The translations under genes and the position numbers were made by a program. A stretch of 64,000 nt of DNA from Isoetes taiwanensis. Lineage: Eukaryota; Streptophyta; Lycopodiopsida; Isoetales; Isoetaceae. Each line of letters starts with the position of its first letter. Within the stretch, counting starts at the first letter, position 1. The DNA is taken from positions 15,973,428 to 16,037,427 of the forward strand of contig JAJEKV010000002.1 of the NCBI GenBank assembly GCA_021234155.1, given 5' to 3'. Positions 10,952 through 21,275 of the stretch are shown in pieces. A model generated the notes under the pieces. That model saw nothing but the letters and a program-made list of their open reading frames with translations, did no database searches and had not been told where the DNA came from.

Positions 10952-13900
10952 AACCTAGACAGCACTAGCCTTGACAAAAGCCATACTAGCCACTTCTACA
11001 TACCTCGGTCAATCCCTTGGTATTGTTATCTATCCGTACATAAAACCATTTAGGTCAAAGACGGCACATCCAATCCTTGAGCACACAGGAGAATCAACAA
11101 GATAAACTTTTATTCAAATCCTTAGAAAAACAGGGACCTCCCAAATGAAGGTCCAATGACAACATAAAATTGAGCCTCAAGTAAAAATATTTCTTTCTGT
11201 CCAACCACTTTGTAACAAAGATCAAAGCCAAAGTATCCAAAGGGGACCAGTAAATTATTTGCATAAGCAACAAAATAGTAAATATTTCAGACCTTTCCAT
11301 AGAATAAGAAACAATCATTTTTATCCCATGTCTTTTGGTATATGTCTTTTGTTATAGTAATAATTTACATAAGCAACAAAATAGTAAATATTTCAGACCT
11401 TTCCATAGAATAAGAAACAATCATTTTTATCCCATGTCTTTTGGTATATGTCTTTTGTTATAGTAATAATTTACATAAGCAACAAAATAGTAAATATTTC
11501 AGACCTTTCCATAGAATAAGAAACAATCATTTTTATCCCATGTCTTTTGGTATATGTCTTTTGGTATAGTAATCAATCTTCCTTATCTTTGGATTACTCA
11601 ACCAGGCAGAACTCGTAAGGTGTCTTGTTATGCAATTTCAACTTCAGAAATGTAAGCATTGTGCTCAAATTTATTCATTTCAAGAAAGTTAGAGAAGTAG
11701 AGAATACTTATCTCAATATTTAGAACCACATTTTAGCATGGTCTTGACCTGAAAAATAACATCGTACCATAGGTGGAGTTCTGGTTACCTGCACCCAACC
11801 ATGTCAAAGTTAGCAATAAACTTGGTAACCAGACAAGGGATGACAGGTAAGCTATAGAACACCACGGCTTATCGCCTTTCACCTTTGGTCTCAGTGGACG
11901 ATAAAAAAACTATTCTATTCTATTCTTAATGTCTTAGTAGAAATTGATCAAACATAAAGAGTACCAAATAGGAATGAAGAATGGAAAATGAAAGATCAAG
12001 AAATTTGACTTGCAATATATACTTTTAGCCTATCAGAAGAGGCATAAACCAACTAATAGAGCCACACGAAGGCGGTTTGAATTGCTAAAGCAACAAAGTA
12101 CATAACACTCACAAGAACATGACTGATTTCATGATGCACAAGAAGAAATATGAACATAGGCATAATGCCTTGTAGCAATAGTCTGAAAACTTCATAAAAT
12201 ATATAGCTATCAAAGCCTTATCCTTACGTATGCTGCATGCTAAATAGCGAAATGCAAATCCATGTAAATTTAACAAATTAAATCTGCAGATTGTATGTGC
12301 CACAAAGGATATGTTTTGCTTCACATATCTAATAAGAAGTCATTTGAAAAGCATGCTCCAAGTAAAAACAATAATTGGTAGACTTGGTATGAAGTCTTTG
12401 ATTTGCAAAAAGCTGGTTGAGAAGCTCGTTGCAGATAATGTGCCATCAGTTGTAGGGCCATCTAACTCTGCCCTTGTTGCTTGTATGCAAACATAACTTG
12501 CTGGCCAAGCAGTATAGACCACAAAACTTCTTAGAATAAGTGCTCCATCGCCAATATAAGATATAGACGAGCTGGATGGATTAGATGTACAGCTATCTAG
12601 TAGCAGTTTACTGGTGCAACAGTGGCATCCAAGTAGAAAAGGCCCATGATTAAACTTATAAGCAATCACAAAGATGCCAAGAGGAAGAAAATACACCGAG
12701 CTTTGCAAAAGGGTAGTCTCTGCATTGTCCTTGGGAGATCAACACAAAAGGTGCATGGTAACCTTGTAGCCTCTTGCGGCCTTGCTAGGGCATAGGAAAT
12801 TTCGCGCCACAAAACGGTGCAACAGCAAAAATATATGGGTGATATCCTCTACTGTTATCAGCCATAGGGCAGCATGGAAGTAAAAAACATACCTTTATGC
12901 TCTTTGTATTGGGGCAACGAACCCAATATGTTGGGTTGCCAAATGCGCATTCAACCTTCATCAATTCTCCCTCTTTTAACAACGCACTTCAATTTCCTTG
13001 CAAGTAATACTAATCTCATGCTAATAATACATGCACGCAAGCCACATGGCAACCATGCATTAAAAAGGTCATGCAAAGTTAAATAATGCAACTTCCCTTG
13101 GAAGTCTAAATACATAACACGTTCAAGTGGTTCCTAGCATTAAGTATGGATTTCCAACATATGGCAAACAAGAGTTTAAAGAACCATTTTACCTTGTAGA
13201 GGCTATTTCTGAACTAAGCTTAGGCAATCCTAGCTTAGTCATGCATGTTCAAATATATATATAATAATAAAAAAAACCCTACCACCTACCGTAGAGTTAA
13301 GTTGACCCCAAAATAGGATAAGCTGTGTATAGGAAGGACTGACCCCTACCATTACAGCAGGGGTCAAGCTCAACCCCATATATAATTTACACCTTTTGAA
13401 TAAAGATGGAAGCACCATTAGATGCGTAGGACTATTTCTAGTCATATTTGAGCCGAGTGGCTCTATAAAGATAACATGCCGAGTGGCATAAATGGGTATA
13501 ACCCCTTTGCATATTAATCATCTTCAGATAATGATTTTGAAAAATCGAATACATAGAACCATTTCTCAAAACCTTGCACACGTTTAAAGGTTTTGCTTTT
13601 GACATAAGAGAGTTCATACCTTTTAATACATCAATTCTTTATCTCATAGTGGACTTGCCTCTTGTAACAAACTGCCCATCAATAATAGGTGTTATTGTAC
13701 CTGTAAAGGTTTTCTCCTCCACTGTACACGTATACTCATCACTACATGAGTCCGCATATATAAAGGATCATGTCAATCATAAACTCATTAATTCATAAGA
13801 GCTCCAGTACAACAGATAAACTTGACTTTGGAGAATCTTGATAATTCATCCACGTGCTTCAAGGATAGATGCGACACTGGTAAAACCAATGAATAGAAGT

Positions 13901-16241
13901 ATCTAAAAAAAACCCAGACAGCACTAGCCTTGACAAAAGCCATACTAGCCACTTCTACATACCTCGGTCAATCCCTTGGTATTGTTATCTATCCGTACAT
14001 AAAACCATTTAGGTCAAAGACGGCACATCCAATCCTTGAGCACACAGGAGAATCAACAAGATAAACTTTTATTCAAATCCTTAGAAAAACAGGGACCTCC
14101 CAAATGAAGGTCCAATGACAACATAAAATTGAGCCTCAAGTAAAAATATTTCTTTCTGTCCAACCACTTTGTAACAAAGATCAAAGCCAAAGTATCCAAA
14201 GGGGACCAGTAAATTATTTGCATAAGCAACAAAATAGTAAATATTTCAGACCTTTCCATAGAATAAGAAACAATCATTTTTATCCCATGTCTTTTGGTAT
14301 ATGTCTTTTGTTATAGTAATAATTTACATAAGCAACAAAATAGTAAATATTTCAGACCTTTCCATAGAATAAGAAACAATCATTTTTATCCCATGTCTTT
14401 TGGTATATGTCTTTTGGTATAGTAATCAATCTTCCTTATCTTTGGATTACTCAACCAGGCAGAACTCGTAAGGTGTTTTGTTCTGCAATTTCAACTTCAG
14501 AAATGTAAGCATTGTGCTCAAATTTATTCATTTCAAGAAAGTTAGAGAAGTAGAGAATACTTATCTCAATATTTAGAACCACATTTTAGCATGGTCTTGA
14601 CCTGAAAAATAACATCGTACCATCCTACAAAAATCAAAGGAGGTGGAGTTCTGGTTACCTGCACCCAACCATGTCAAAGTTAGCGATAAACTTGGTAACC
14701 AGACAAGGGATGACAGGTAAGCTATAGAACACCACGGCTTATCGCCTTTCACCTTAATGTCTTAGTAGAAATTGATCAAACATAAAGAGTACCAAATAGG
14801 AATGAAGAATGGAAAATGAAAGATCAAGAAATTTGACTTGCAATATATACTTTTAGCCTATCAGAAGAGGCATAAACCAACTAATAGAGCCACATGAAGG
14901 CGGTTTGAATGGCTAAAGCAACAAAGTACATAACACTCACAAGAACATGACTGATTTCGTGATGCACAAGAAAACATAGGCATAATGCCTTGTAGCAATA
15001 GTCTGAAAACTTTATAAATCATATAGCTACCAAAGCCTTATCCTTATGTATGTTGCATGCTAAATAGTGAAATGCAAATCCATGTAAATTTAACAAATTA
15101 AATCTGCAGATCGTATGTGCCACAAAGGATATGTTTTGCCTCACATATCTAATAAGAAGTCATTTGAAAAGCATGCTCCAAGTAAAAACAATAATCGGCA
15201 GACCTGGAATGAAGTCTTTGATTTGCAAAAAGCTGGTTGAGAAGCTCGTTGCAGATAATGTGCCATCAGTTGTAGGGTCATCTAACTCTGCCCTTGTTGC
15301 TTGTATGCAAACATAACTTGTTGGCCAAGCAGAACAAACCACAAAACTTCTTAGAATAAGTGCATCGCCAATATAAGATATAGACGAGCTGGATGGATTA
15401 GATGTACAACTATCTAGTAGCAGTTTACTGGTGCAGCAGTGGCATCCAAGTAGAAAAGGCCCATGATTAAACTTATAAGCAATCACAAAGATGCACAAAA
15501 CTTCTTAGAATAAGTGCTCCATCGCCAATATAAGATATAGACGAGCTGGATGGATTAGATGTACAACTATCTAGTAGCAGTTTACTGGTGCAGCAGTGGC
15601 ATCCAAGTAGAAAAGGCCCATGATTAAACTTATAAGCAATCACAAAGATGCCAAGAGGAAGAAAATACACCGAGCTTTGCAAAAGGGTAGTCTCTGCATT
15701 GTCCTTGGGAGATCAACACAAAAGGTGCATGGTAACCTTGTAGCCTCTTGCGGCCTTGCTAGGGCATAGGAAATTTCGCGCCAAAAAAGCGGTGCAACAA
15801 AAAAAAATATATGGGTGATATCCTCTCATCGTTATCAGCCATAGGGCAGCATGGAAGTAAAAAACATACCTTTATGCTCTTTGTATTGGGGCAACGAACC
15901 CAATATGTTGGGTTGCCAAATGCGCATTCAACCTTCATCAATTCTCCCTCTTTTAACAACGCACTTCAATTTCCTTGCAAGTAATACTAATCTCATGCTA
16001 ATAATACATGCATGCAAGCCACATGGCAACCATGCATTAGGTCATGCAAAGTTAAATAATGCAACTTCCCTTGGAAGTCTAAATACATAACACGTTCAAG
16101 TGGTTCCTAGCATTAAGTATGGATTTCCAACATATGGCAAACAAGAGTTTAAAGAACCATTTTACCTTGTAGAGGCTATTTCTGAACTAAGCTTAGGCAA
16201 TCCTAGCTTAGTCATGCATGTTCAAATATATATATAATAAT
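10952..16241. repeat. Tandem duplication inside the hAT element (2.96-kb unit, about 1.8 copies)
   Basis: The segment 10,952-13,270 is repeated with high identity at 13,911-16,241. Both copies start AACC(T/C)AGACAGCACTAGCC after a poly-A run and end in an (AT)n/TAATAA run. The 640 bases 13,271-13,910 occur once. The copies differ in internal repeat number: a 106-bp unit is present three times in the first copy and twice in the second, and a block of about 150 bp (15,340-15,650) is doubled only in the second. Confidence 0.93.
11252..11573. repeat. 106-bp tandem repeat, three copies
   Basis: The unit contains CATAAGCAACAAAATAGTAA and CCCATGTCTTTTGGTATATG. Starts of the CATAAGC word at 11,262, 11,368 and 11,474 give the period. 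Two copies stand at the equivalent place near 14,220-14,430. Confidence 0.93.
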
Positions 16242-16259
16242 TAAAAAAAAAAAAAAAAA

Positions 16260-16452
16260 CCGAATTTTTTTTTTTTGATTTTTTTTATTTTTCGCGTAAG
16301 TTTAAACCTTCTGCTGAACTTTTTTTTCGCAGAAGTTTGAACTGGAAGGTTTAACACACGAAAAAAAAAAAAAAAAAAAATTTTTTGTTTTTTTTAATTT
16401 TTTTTTCAATTTTTTTTTTTTTAGCGTAAGTTTAAACCGTATGAAACTTCAA

Positions 16453-16483
<31 letters not shown>

Positions 16484-16520
16484 TAGTTTCGCGAAACTAT
16501 ATATATATATATATAGTTAC
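16260..16520. repeat. Poly-A/T runs and (AT)n palindrome at the right end of the hAT element
   Basis: Long A and T runs alternate with GCGTAAGTTTAAACC motifs. An almost perfect palindrome of (AT)n-AGTTTCGCGAAACT-(AT)n covers about 16,460-16,515. It could form a strong cruciform and is a likely trouble spot for assembly. Confidence 0.85.
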
Positions 16521-16648
16521 GCGAAACTTTTTCGACGCCGAAAATTTTTTTAGACGTATTTTTGACGTATTAAATGTCAAAGTTGTGCCGTATCTTTCGA
16601 AAAATACGTATTACGTATAAAACGTATACAGTATTGAACCTATCCCTG

Positions 16649-16656
16649 GAACAAAC
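16649..16656. repeat. 8-bp target-site duplication of the large hAT element (right)
   Basis: GAACAAAC directly after GAACCTATCCCTG; partner of 10,736-10,743. Confidence 0.93.
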
Positions 16657-16734
16657 TGACCCTAGTCCTATCAGAGCTGAAGAAGAAGATGTGACATCCA
16701 GGATGGGAGAAAAGGCGACTTCACCCACAAAAGA
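16657..16734 (+). pseudogene. Copy 1 exon continuation: acidic linker upstream of the FCP1-like exon
   Basis: The host frame resumes after the hAT element as TDPSPIRAEEEDVTSRMGEK and then ATSPTK. At 16,735 a donor-like GTATATAAG occurs. Splicing it to the acceptor TTGTGCAG (16,851-16,856) keeps the frame (KEEETTSNNNKLILFDLNG). If not spliced, the frame ends at 16,795. The join is a prediction from splice consensus and frame only. Confidence 0.5.
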
Positions 16735-16856
16735 GTATATAAGTCATATGGATCTTTTTTATATGGATCATTCATTTAGCATGTCTCGCGCGTAGCGCGA
16801 TTGTATTATTCTTAAGTATCAAAAATATTTGTTAACTTGAAATATGCATTGTGCAG

Positions 16857-17505
16857 AGAGGAGACTACTTCAAATAACAACAAACTTATCCTCTTCGACC
16901 TGAATGGAGTTCTTATCAAGTCCTTCTCCAAGGCAGAGTACCGTCTTGCACCTCCTTTTCCTGGAGGGGTTCTAGAGACAAAGACCAAATGGGTGTATCC
17001 AAGATCTGGTGTTCACAAATTGTTGAGCCATCTGAAGGACAGAGCCAGCATTGGTATATGGTCATCCATGCTGCAAAACAATATATTAGAAATTAAAGAA
17101 GTTGTTCCAGAGCTTAAGAACTTTGATTTCTATATTATATTAGATCAAGATAATTTTGGGATTGTTCGTCGACCACAACATGGAGCAAAGAATATCTTCA
17201 TCAAGAATATACATGAGGCCTTGGAGGTGATAGAAGGATTTCTAGAAGAGCAGATATGTTTGGTGGATGATGACCCCATCAAGTGTTGCTTGAACGTAGA
17301 CAACAGCATAAATCCTCCGACATGGCACCCAAATAATGTAGATGAACAGAATTGGATGTCAGCAAAAACACTACAGATGTTTGAGTCCCTCATATCAGCC
17401 CCTACAATGCCTGCTTTCCTGAGTGTTAGACCAGATTTGCAAGGAAAAGCAAACCCTACTTGTTGTAAAAAATTAGTGTCAATGAAAATGTACTCAGATT
17501 TGTAA
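16857..17505 (+). CDS. FCP1/NIF-type HAD phosphatase-like domain
   Basis: A 216-codon open exon ending in TAA-rich sequence. It starts right after an acceptor-like AG and reads KLILFDLNGVLI, the plant form of HAD motif I (the catalytic D-x-D/N becomes D-L-N). YPRSGVHKLLSHLKDRASIG and IWSSMLQNN (motif II region) follow, then ICLVDDDPIKC (the D-D motif near the C-terminus), matching FCP1-homology domains that dephosphorylate proteins such as the RNA polymerase II tail. In canonical enzymes the second Asp of DxDx(T/V) acts as general acid; here it is Asn, so activity is uncertain. There are no stops or shifts, unlike the methylase part upstream. It may be the 3' exon of the same gene or a separate gene whose first exon is missing. 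Confidence 0.72.
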
Positions 17506-17980
17506 AAATACTTGTACATGTACATAATTTTTATGAATATATACAAGATGTTTTTGAATGCAAAATTAGTTTGGCCTTGATTCTTTCCAGTCTACACTAT
17601 ACTTTTTTGCCTTGGTTTTGTTGTCACTAATTTCTAACACACTCAATAAATGGTGCAATATTGCCATCAATTCATATTCAAAAAAAATACAGGACACAAT
17701 TTCAAGCTCAAAACATAGGGAAAAAACTCGAGGTAAAAAATGAACAGTGGAATAACTTCAAAATAACGAAATCGTGGTTATGTATAGTCTTCTTTGTAAT
17801 GTCATTATTCTCCTGGCTCACCCGAACATACTCAGTGGCTGTGAAATTTCCTGTTAGCACTCAGCATTTCCTTTTGGCATAAAAAAAGAATATGAGTTTT
17901 GCCAAGTGCTTTCTTTCAGGCGGCCATGCCGAAGCTTGAGTAACAAGTAGTTGAGCAACTGGTCATGTTATGGTTGCCAT
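17506..17980. other. 3' flank of the FCP1-like exon, no gene seen
   Basis: AT-rich, with AATAAA-like words after the stop (for example CTCAATAAATGG near 17,643). I see no coding signal. Confidence 0.5.
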
Positions 17981-17989
17981 TTACAATCT

Positions 17990-19309
17990 AGAACTCTGCA
18001 TCTTTCAAATCTGTGGCCTTCTTCCACTTTATATGGCCCCTCCGGTCTCTGGGTCGAAGGGCATGACATCAGCACAGGGAGGGTGCATGTGACGGTGACG
18101 GTTGATAAATGATTCACATAGAGTGTCCAAGTGCTCTGGACTGATGACCCTACATGTCATATTTGCTGGGGCTTTGTGCATCTTGAACACATCGATATCA
18201 ATCTCAAAGCCCACCCGCAGAGGATAAATTCTCTCTTTGTGCTTGATGTTCACAATGGCACTCTGAGACAACTCATGCCTGCTCTCTTGTGTTACGTCGC
18301 CCGCAGATGGCGTGACCTTTACAATGTGTATTGCTGGTTCTTTAGATTCAGAGGCAGATCCAGTCTCCCTCTTCGAACCATGGGAGCCCTCTGGTGTACT
18401 GGCCCCTTTTGTCTCTTAAAGGACGAATCAGCAAGGGGTTGTTCTTTACGCTTACTGGCTTCCACTTTAGACGACTCTCCCTCTTCTGCACTGGGTTCGG
18501 GTGATCTTGGTGTCCTGGACATTCCACCCAAGAGAAGCTTAGGGGTAGCTTGAATTGGATTAATCTTAATGTCCTCGCCTTCTTTGACAATGTCGGCATC
18601 TTCACGGGAGCTTTTTCTGACTCAACCTTCTTTGAAACCCCATATCTGGATCTTAGCCACTTAGTATCATAAACTTTAGGTTGGGTTTTACCATGATACT
18701 CCGTGTACAAGGCCTTGGACCTGTTCTGCTTGTGCTCAAATATCCACTGACGTATTGCGTAGAAGCCATCCAAGATATCCGAATGCCCCTTAATGCCAGA
18801 CCGCTCCAAACTCTCATATGAGTCAAGCACCCATCCTTTCTGTGCGCAAGAATGCGGGTTTTTAGTGATACTAGCCTGCATCAGCTGGGACTCGTAAGTA
18901 TTGAGAGATAGCTTATAACGCATGAAAGCCCTGTCCACAGTGTCTTCGACATCCAACTGGAACTCGTCTGGAGTATCTGGCGACACCTCCATGTCAATGA
19001 GAATTCCGGCTGTATGCACTCTGCGTGTCCCTTTCTCGCCAAAGTAAAGACAAAGGTCCTTTAGATGGGGTTCATCTGAGACCCGGGGTGGATATTCCCT
19101 ATCTCGATGAACCAGGTATAGTTGTCAGCTACATTCAAAACCTCTTTCGGCATCACAGTGATGCCAGGAAATAGTTCTATCTCTTCACCCGTCCTTGCAT
19201 CGGCTACGGCTTCTGCAAATCTTAGTCCAGGCCCGCACACCCGAGTAGCTGTTTTGTCTGCCATAACTCTTGCACACCAGTAAGAAGTGTTAGAACAAGG
19301 GACCAGCAA
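17990..19309 (-). pseudogene. ParB/DNA-methylase family copy 3, N-terminal half only
   Basis: Reading from 19,309 down, the pieces are GPGLRFAEAVADARTGEEIE and LNVADNYTWFIEIGN (19,060-19,270). After a frame change comes HTAGILIDMEVSPDTPDEFQ through DTKWLRSRYGVSKKVE (19,010-18,610), then a charged linker (SPEPSAEEGESSKVEASKRK). Last comes FEIDIDVFKMHKAPANMTCR, HLDTLCESFINRHR and PPCADVMPFDPETG (about 18,210-18,035). The last block lines up with copy 2 (VIYLPITSMKLP, YADHLRNLKDRIRSN, HVAPIVVLVDREE), the start of the ParB-like fold. No glycine-rich GGNH block or methylase follows; the homology stops near 18.0 kb. At least three frame changes make it a pseudogene. The first block is unassigned. 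Confidence 0.55.
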
Positions 19310-19329
19310 AAATTGCTAGAACAAATAGT

Positions 19330-20125
19330 CTCAAGGGAAAATTGGGCGCCCGCCCAATTTGCTTGGGGGAAGCTAGTTAAAGTTAAGGTTGGTGGTCCCC
19401 TAGTGGACAAATTGGGCGCCCGCCCAATTTCCAGAAGAATGGAATTTATGCAATGTTCCTGGGGCATGCATTGGCGAGAACACTGATGTATAAAATGGGG
19501 CCAATTTGCTGAAGGGGGCATGCATTAAGAAGAACACATCAAGCTCCCCCTTTCATGTATTAGGAAGAGAGCAGTCAGGGCCCCGCCGAGGCCAAATTGG
19601 GCGCCCGCCCAACTTGCTCAAAGGGGCATGCATTAAGAAGAATAAAGTCAGGCTCCCCTTTGGACAAATTGGGCGCCCGCCCAATTTGTTAAAGGAGGCA
19701 TGCATTAAAAAGAGAGCAGTCAGGGCCCCGTCGAGGCCAAATTGGGCCCAATTTGCTCGAGGGGCCACGCATGAAGAAGAACAAAGTCCGGCTCCCCGTT
19801 TGGACAAATTGGGCGTCCACCCAATTTGTTCAAGGGGTCATGCATTAGGAAGAGAGCAGTCAGGGCCCCGCCGAGGCCAAATTAGGCGCCCGCCCAATTT
19901 GCTCGAGGGGTCATGCACTAGGAAAAGCCCAGCCAGGATTCCCCTGGGGCCAAATTGGGCGCCCGCCCAATTTGCCCCGGGGCATAAAGTTATATGCTAG
20001 ATTGCTTTTTCTCTGGGGCCATACTGGGCGCCCGCCCATTTTGCTCAAGGGGGATGTTATATGCTAGATTGCAGGTTCCCCCTTGGGACAAAGTGGGCAC
20101 CCACCCAATTTGCTCAAGTTGCCAC
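19330..20125. repeat. Palindrome-bearing tandem repeat, about ten units of roughly 70 bp
   Basis: Each unit carries an inverted repeat of arms AAATTGGGCG and CGCCCAATTT around a 2-base centre, followed by a GCTCAAGGGGCATGCATTA-like spacer. Palindromes lie near 19,339, 19,409, 19,593, 19,665, 19,738, 19,804, 19,879, 19,951, 20,022 and 20,088. Units vary, and some palindromes have matching changes on both arms. The open frame across 19,506-20,000 is just the repeat translated. Confidence 0.92.
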
Positions 20126-20149
20126 AACAATCTCGAAGGCTTATGTTTA

Positions 20150-20640
20150 GGATGTGGCAGTATATATCAAGCAGGCGCTGAGAGAAGACAATACCAATAT
20201 AAAACAAATAGTCATGCTTACCTTTGCCTCCTTTCGTGGGGCGAGATGCCATCAACAGGTACGACTAGCAAGTCTGCAGGGACAGGAAGGTGATAGGGTG
20301 ATCAAGAAAAGAAAGCCCCAAGAGGAAGGCGACAAGAGGATGACGAGCAGAAGGAGCGAAGCTACAGGGATCCGAAGGCGACAGGCTGATCAGGAGAAGA
20401 GGGCGCCAACAGGAAGGCGACAGGAGGATGAATGGCGACCTGAGGATCCAAAGGCGACAGTGCGATCAGCAGCAGAAGGTGCCAATGCTACAGGGAGAAT
20501 GCAGATGCAGAAAATCCAAAATGTCGTCGAAAACAAGAAAGGGCTTTTAAAAGGGCCATGTATAGATCCTTCATGCATGCATGACAAGTGTCGTGCCTGA
20601 AATAAATGGACATTTTCAAAAAAAAAAAAAAAAAAAGGAC
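20150..20640 (+). other. Purine-rich stretch with GAAGGCGACAGG repeats, no gene assigned
   Basis: Imperfect repeats of AGGAAGGCGACA(A/G)GAGGATGA-type sequence give an Arg/Glu-rich open frame without a recognisable domain. The stretch ends in an 18-base A run near 20,620. Confidence 0.5.
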
Positions 20641-20849
20641 CGTTTCCATAAATGACCCGTAAGGAATTAAATTTGAACCTCCTTATTAAATGCACACTGA
20701 AATTTGAATTTCAAACATCCCATTTAATGCAATGCATTCTACGACACGTGTCGCGCACTTGACAAGTTTAGGCGGGAAATTTTGTTTTCAAAATTAGGGG
20801 GGGGGGGATTCTTTTCAAATTTTGGGGGGAATTTCTATTTAAATGTAAA

Positions 20850-21250
20850 TGCTTATCCATCCTTCTAAATGCTCATGGGTAGGCATCTCAGTCTAATGTC
20901 AAGAATCGTAAATTTTTCTAAAAATAGAAAGTTTTATTGAACTCGCAAAAGCTCGAAATAGGATGTTCTAGATGTTCATGGATAAGTACCCCAGTTTAAA
21001 AATAGATTTCTAAAAAATTACAAGAACTCAAAATAGAATATTCTAGATAGTTCTAGAATGTTCTAGGTACTCGTGGATAAGCACCTCAATAAAAGTATAG
21101 AAATTTTTTTGTGAAAGAATGCAAAAAGGCAAAGTAGAATGTTTGACATACTCAGATGCTCATGAGCAAGCAGCTCAATCCAAAAATAGAAAGTCTTTGA
21201 AATTTTACAAACAATCAAAATAGAATGTTTTGGCATGTTCTAGATGATTA
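20850..21250. repeat. Diverged tandem repeat of about 100 bp, about four units
   Basis: Recurring words are ATGCTCATGG(G/A)TA(G/A)GCA, AGAATGTTCTAGATG and AAAAATAGAAAGT. Units start near 20,868, 20,962, 21,052 and 21,150. It lies directly before the 3' end of the GC-rich LINE. Confidence 0.8.
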
Positions 21251-21275
21251 GGGGAGGGCATCCATTGGCTGCACA

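Larger units (their letters stand above)
10744..16648. mobile_element. 5.9-kb non-autonomous hAT-type transposon inserted in the host exon
   Basis: The ends are inverted copies of CAGGGATAGGTTC, flanked by the perfect 8-bp duplication GAACAAAC. A CAGGG terminus and 8-bp duplication are hAT hallmarks. Subterminal blocks on both sides carry many cGTAttt/AAAtACG-like motifs plus GCGTAAG and GCGAAAC hairpins. The interior is a 2.96-kb unit followed by a partial second copy and encodes no recognisable transposase. The 299-bp element at 59,577-59,875 has the same ends. Excising it in silico joins LPEQ to TDPSP in the same frame. Confidence 0.9.

Noticed and set aside
12340-12708. 122-codon minus-strand frame, duplicated at 15,160-15,498 and 15,473-15,682
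   Set aside because: It lies in the hAT duplication, differs by indels between copies and shows no domain. A captured gene fragment is possible but I cannot support it.
19506-20000. Open frame of 164 codons with repeated GACIKK and GQIGRPPNL motifs
   Set aside because: It is the translation of the palindromic tandem repeat; both strands give similar repetitive frames.
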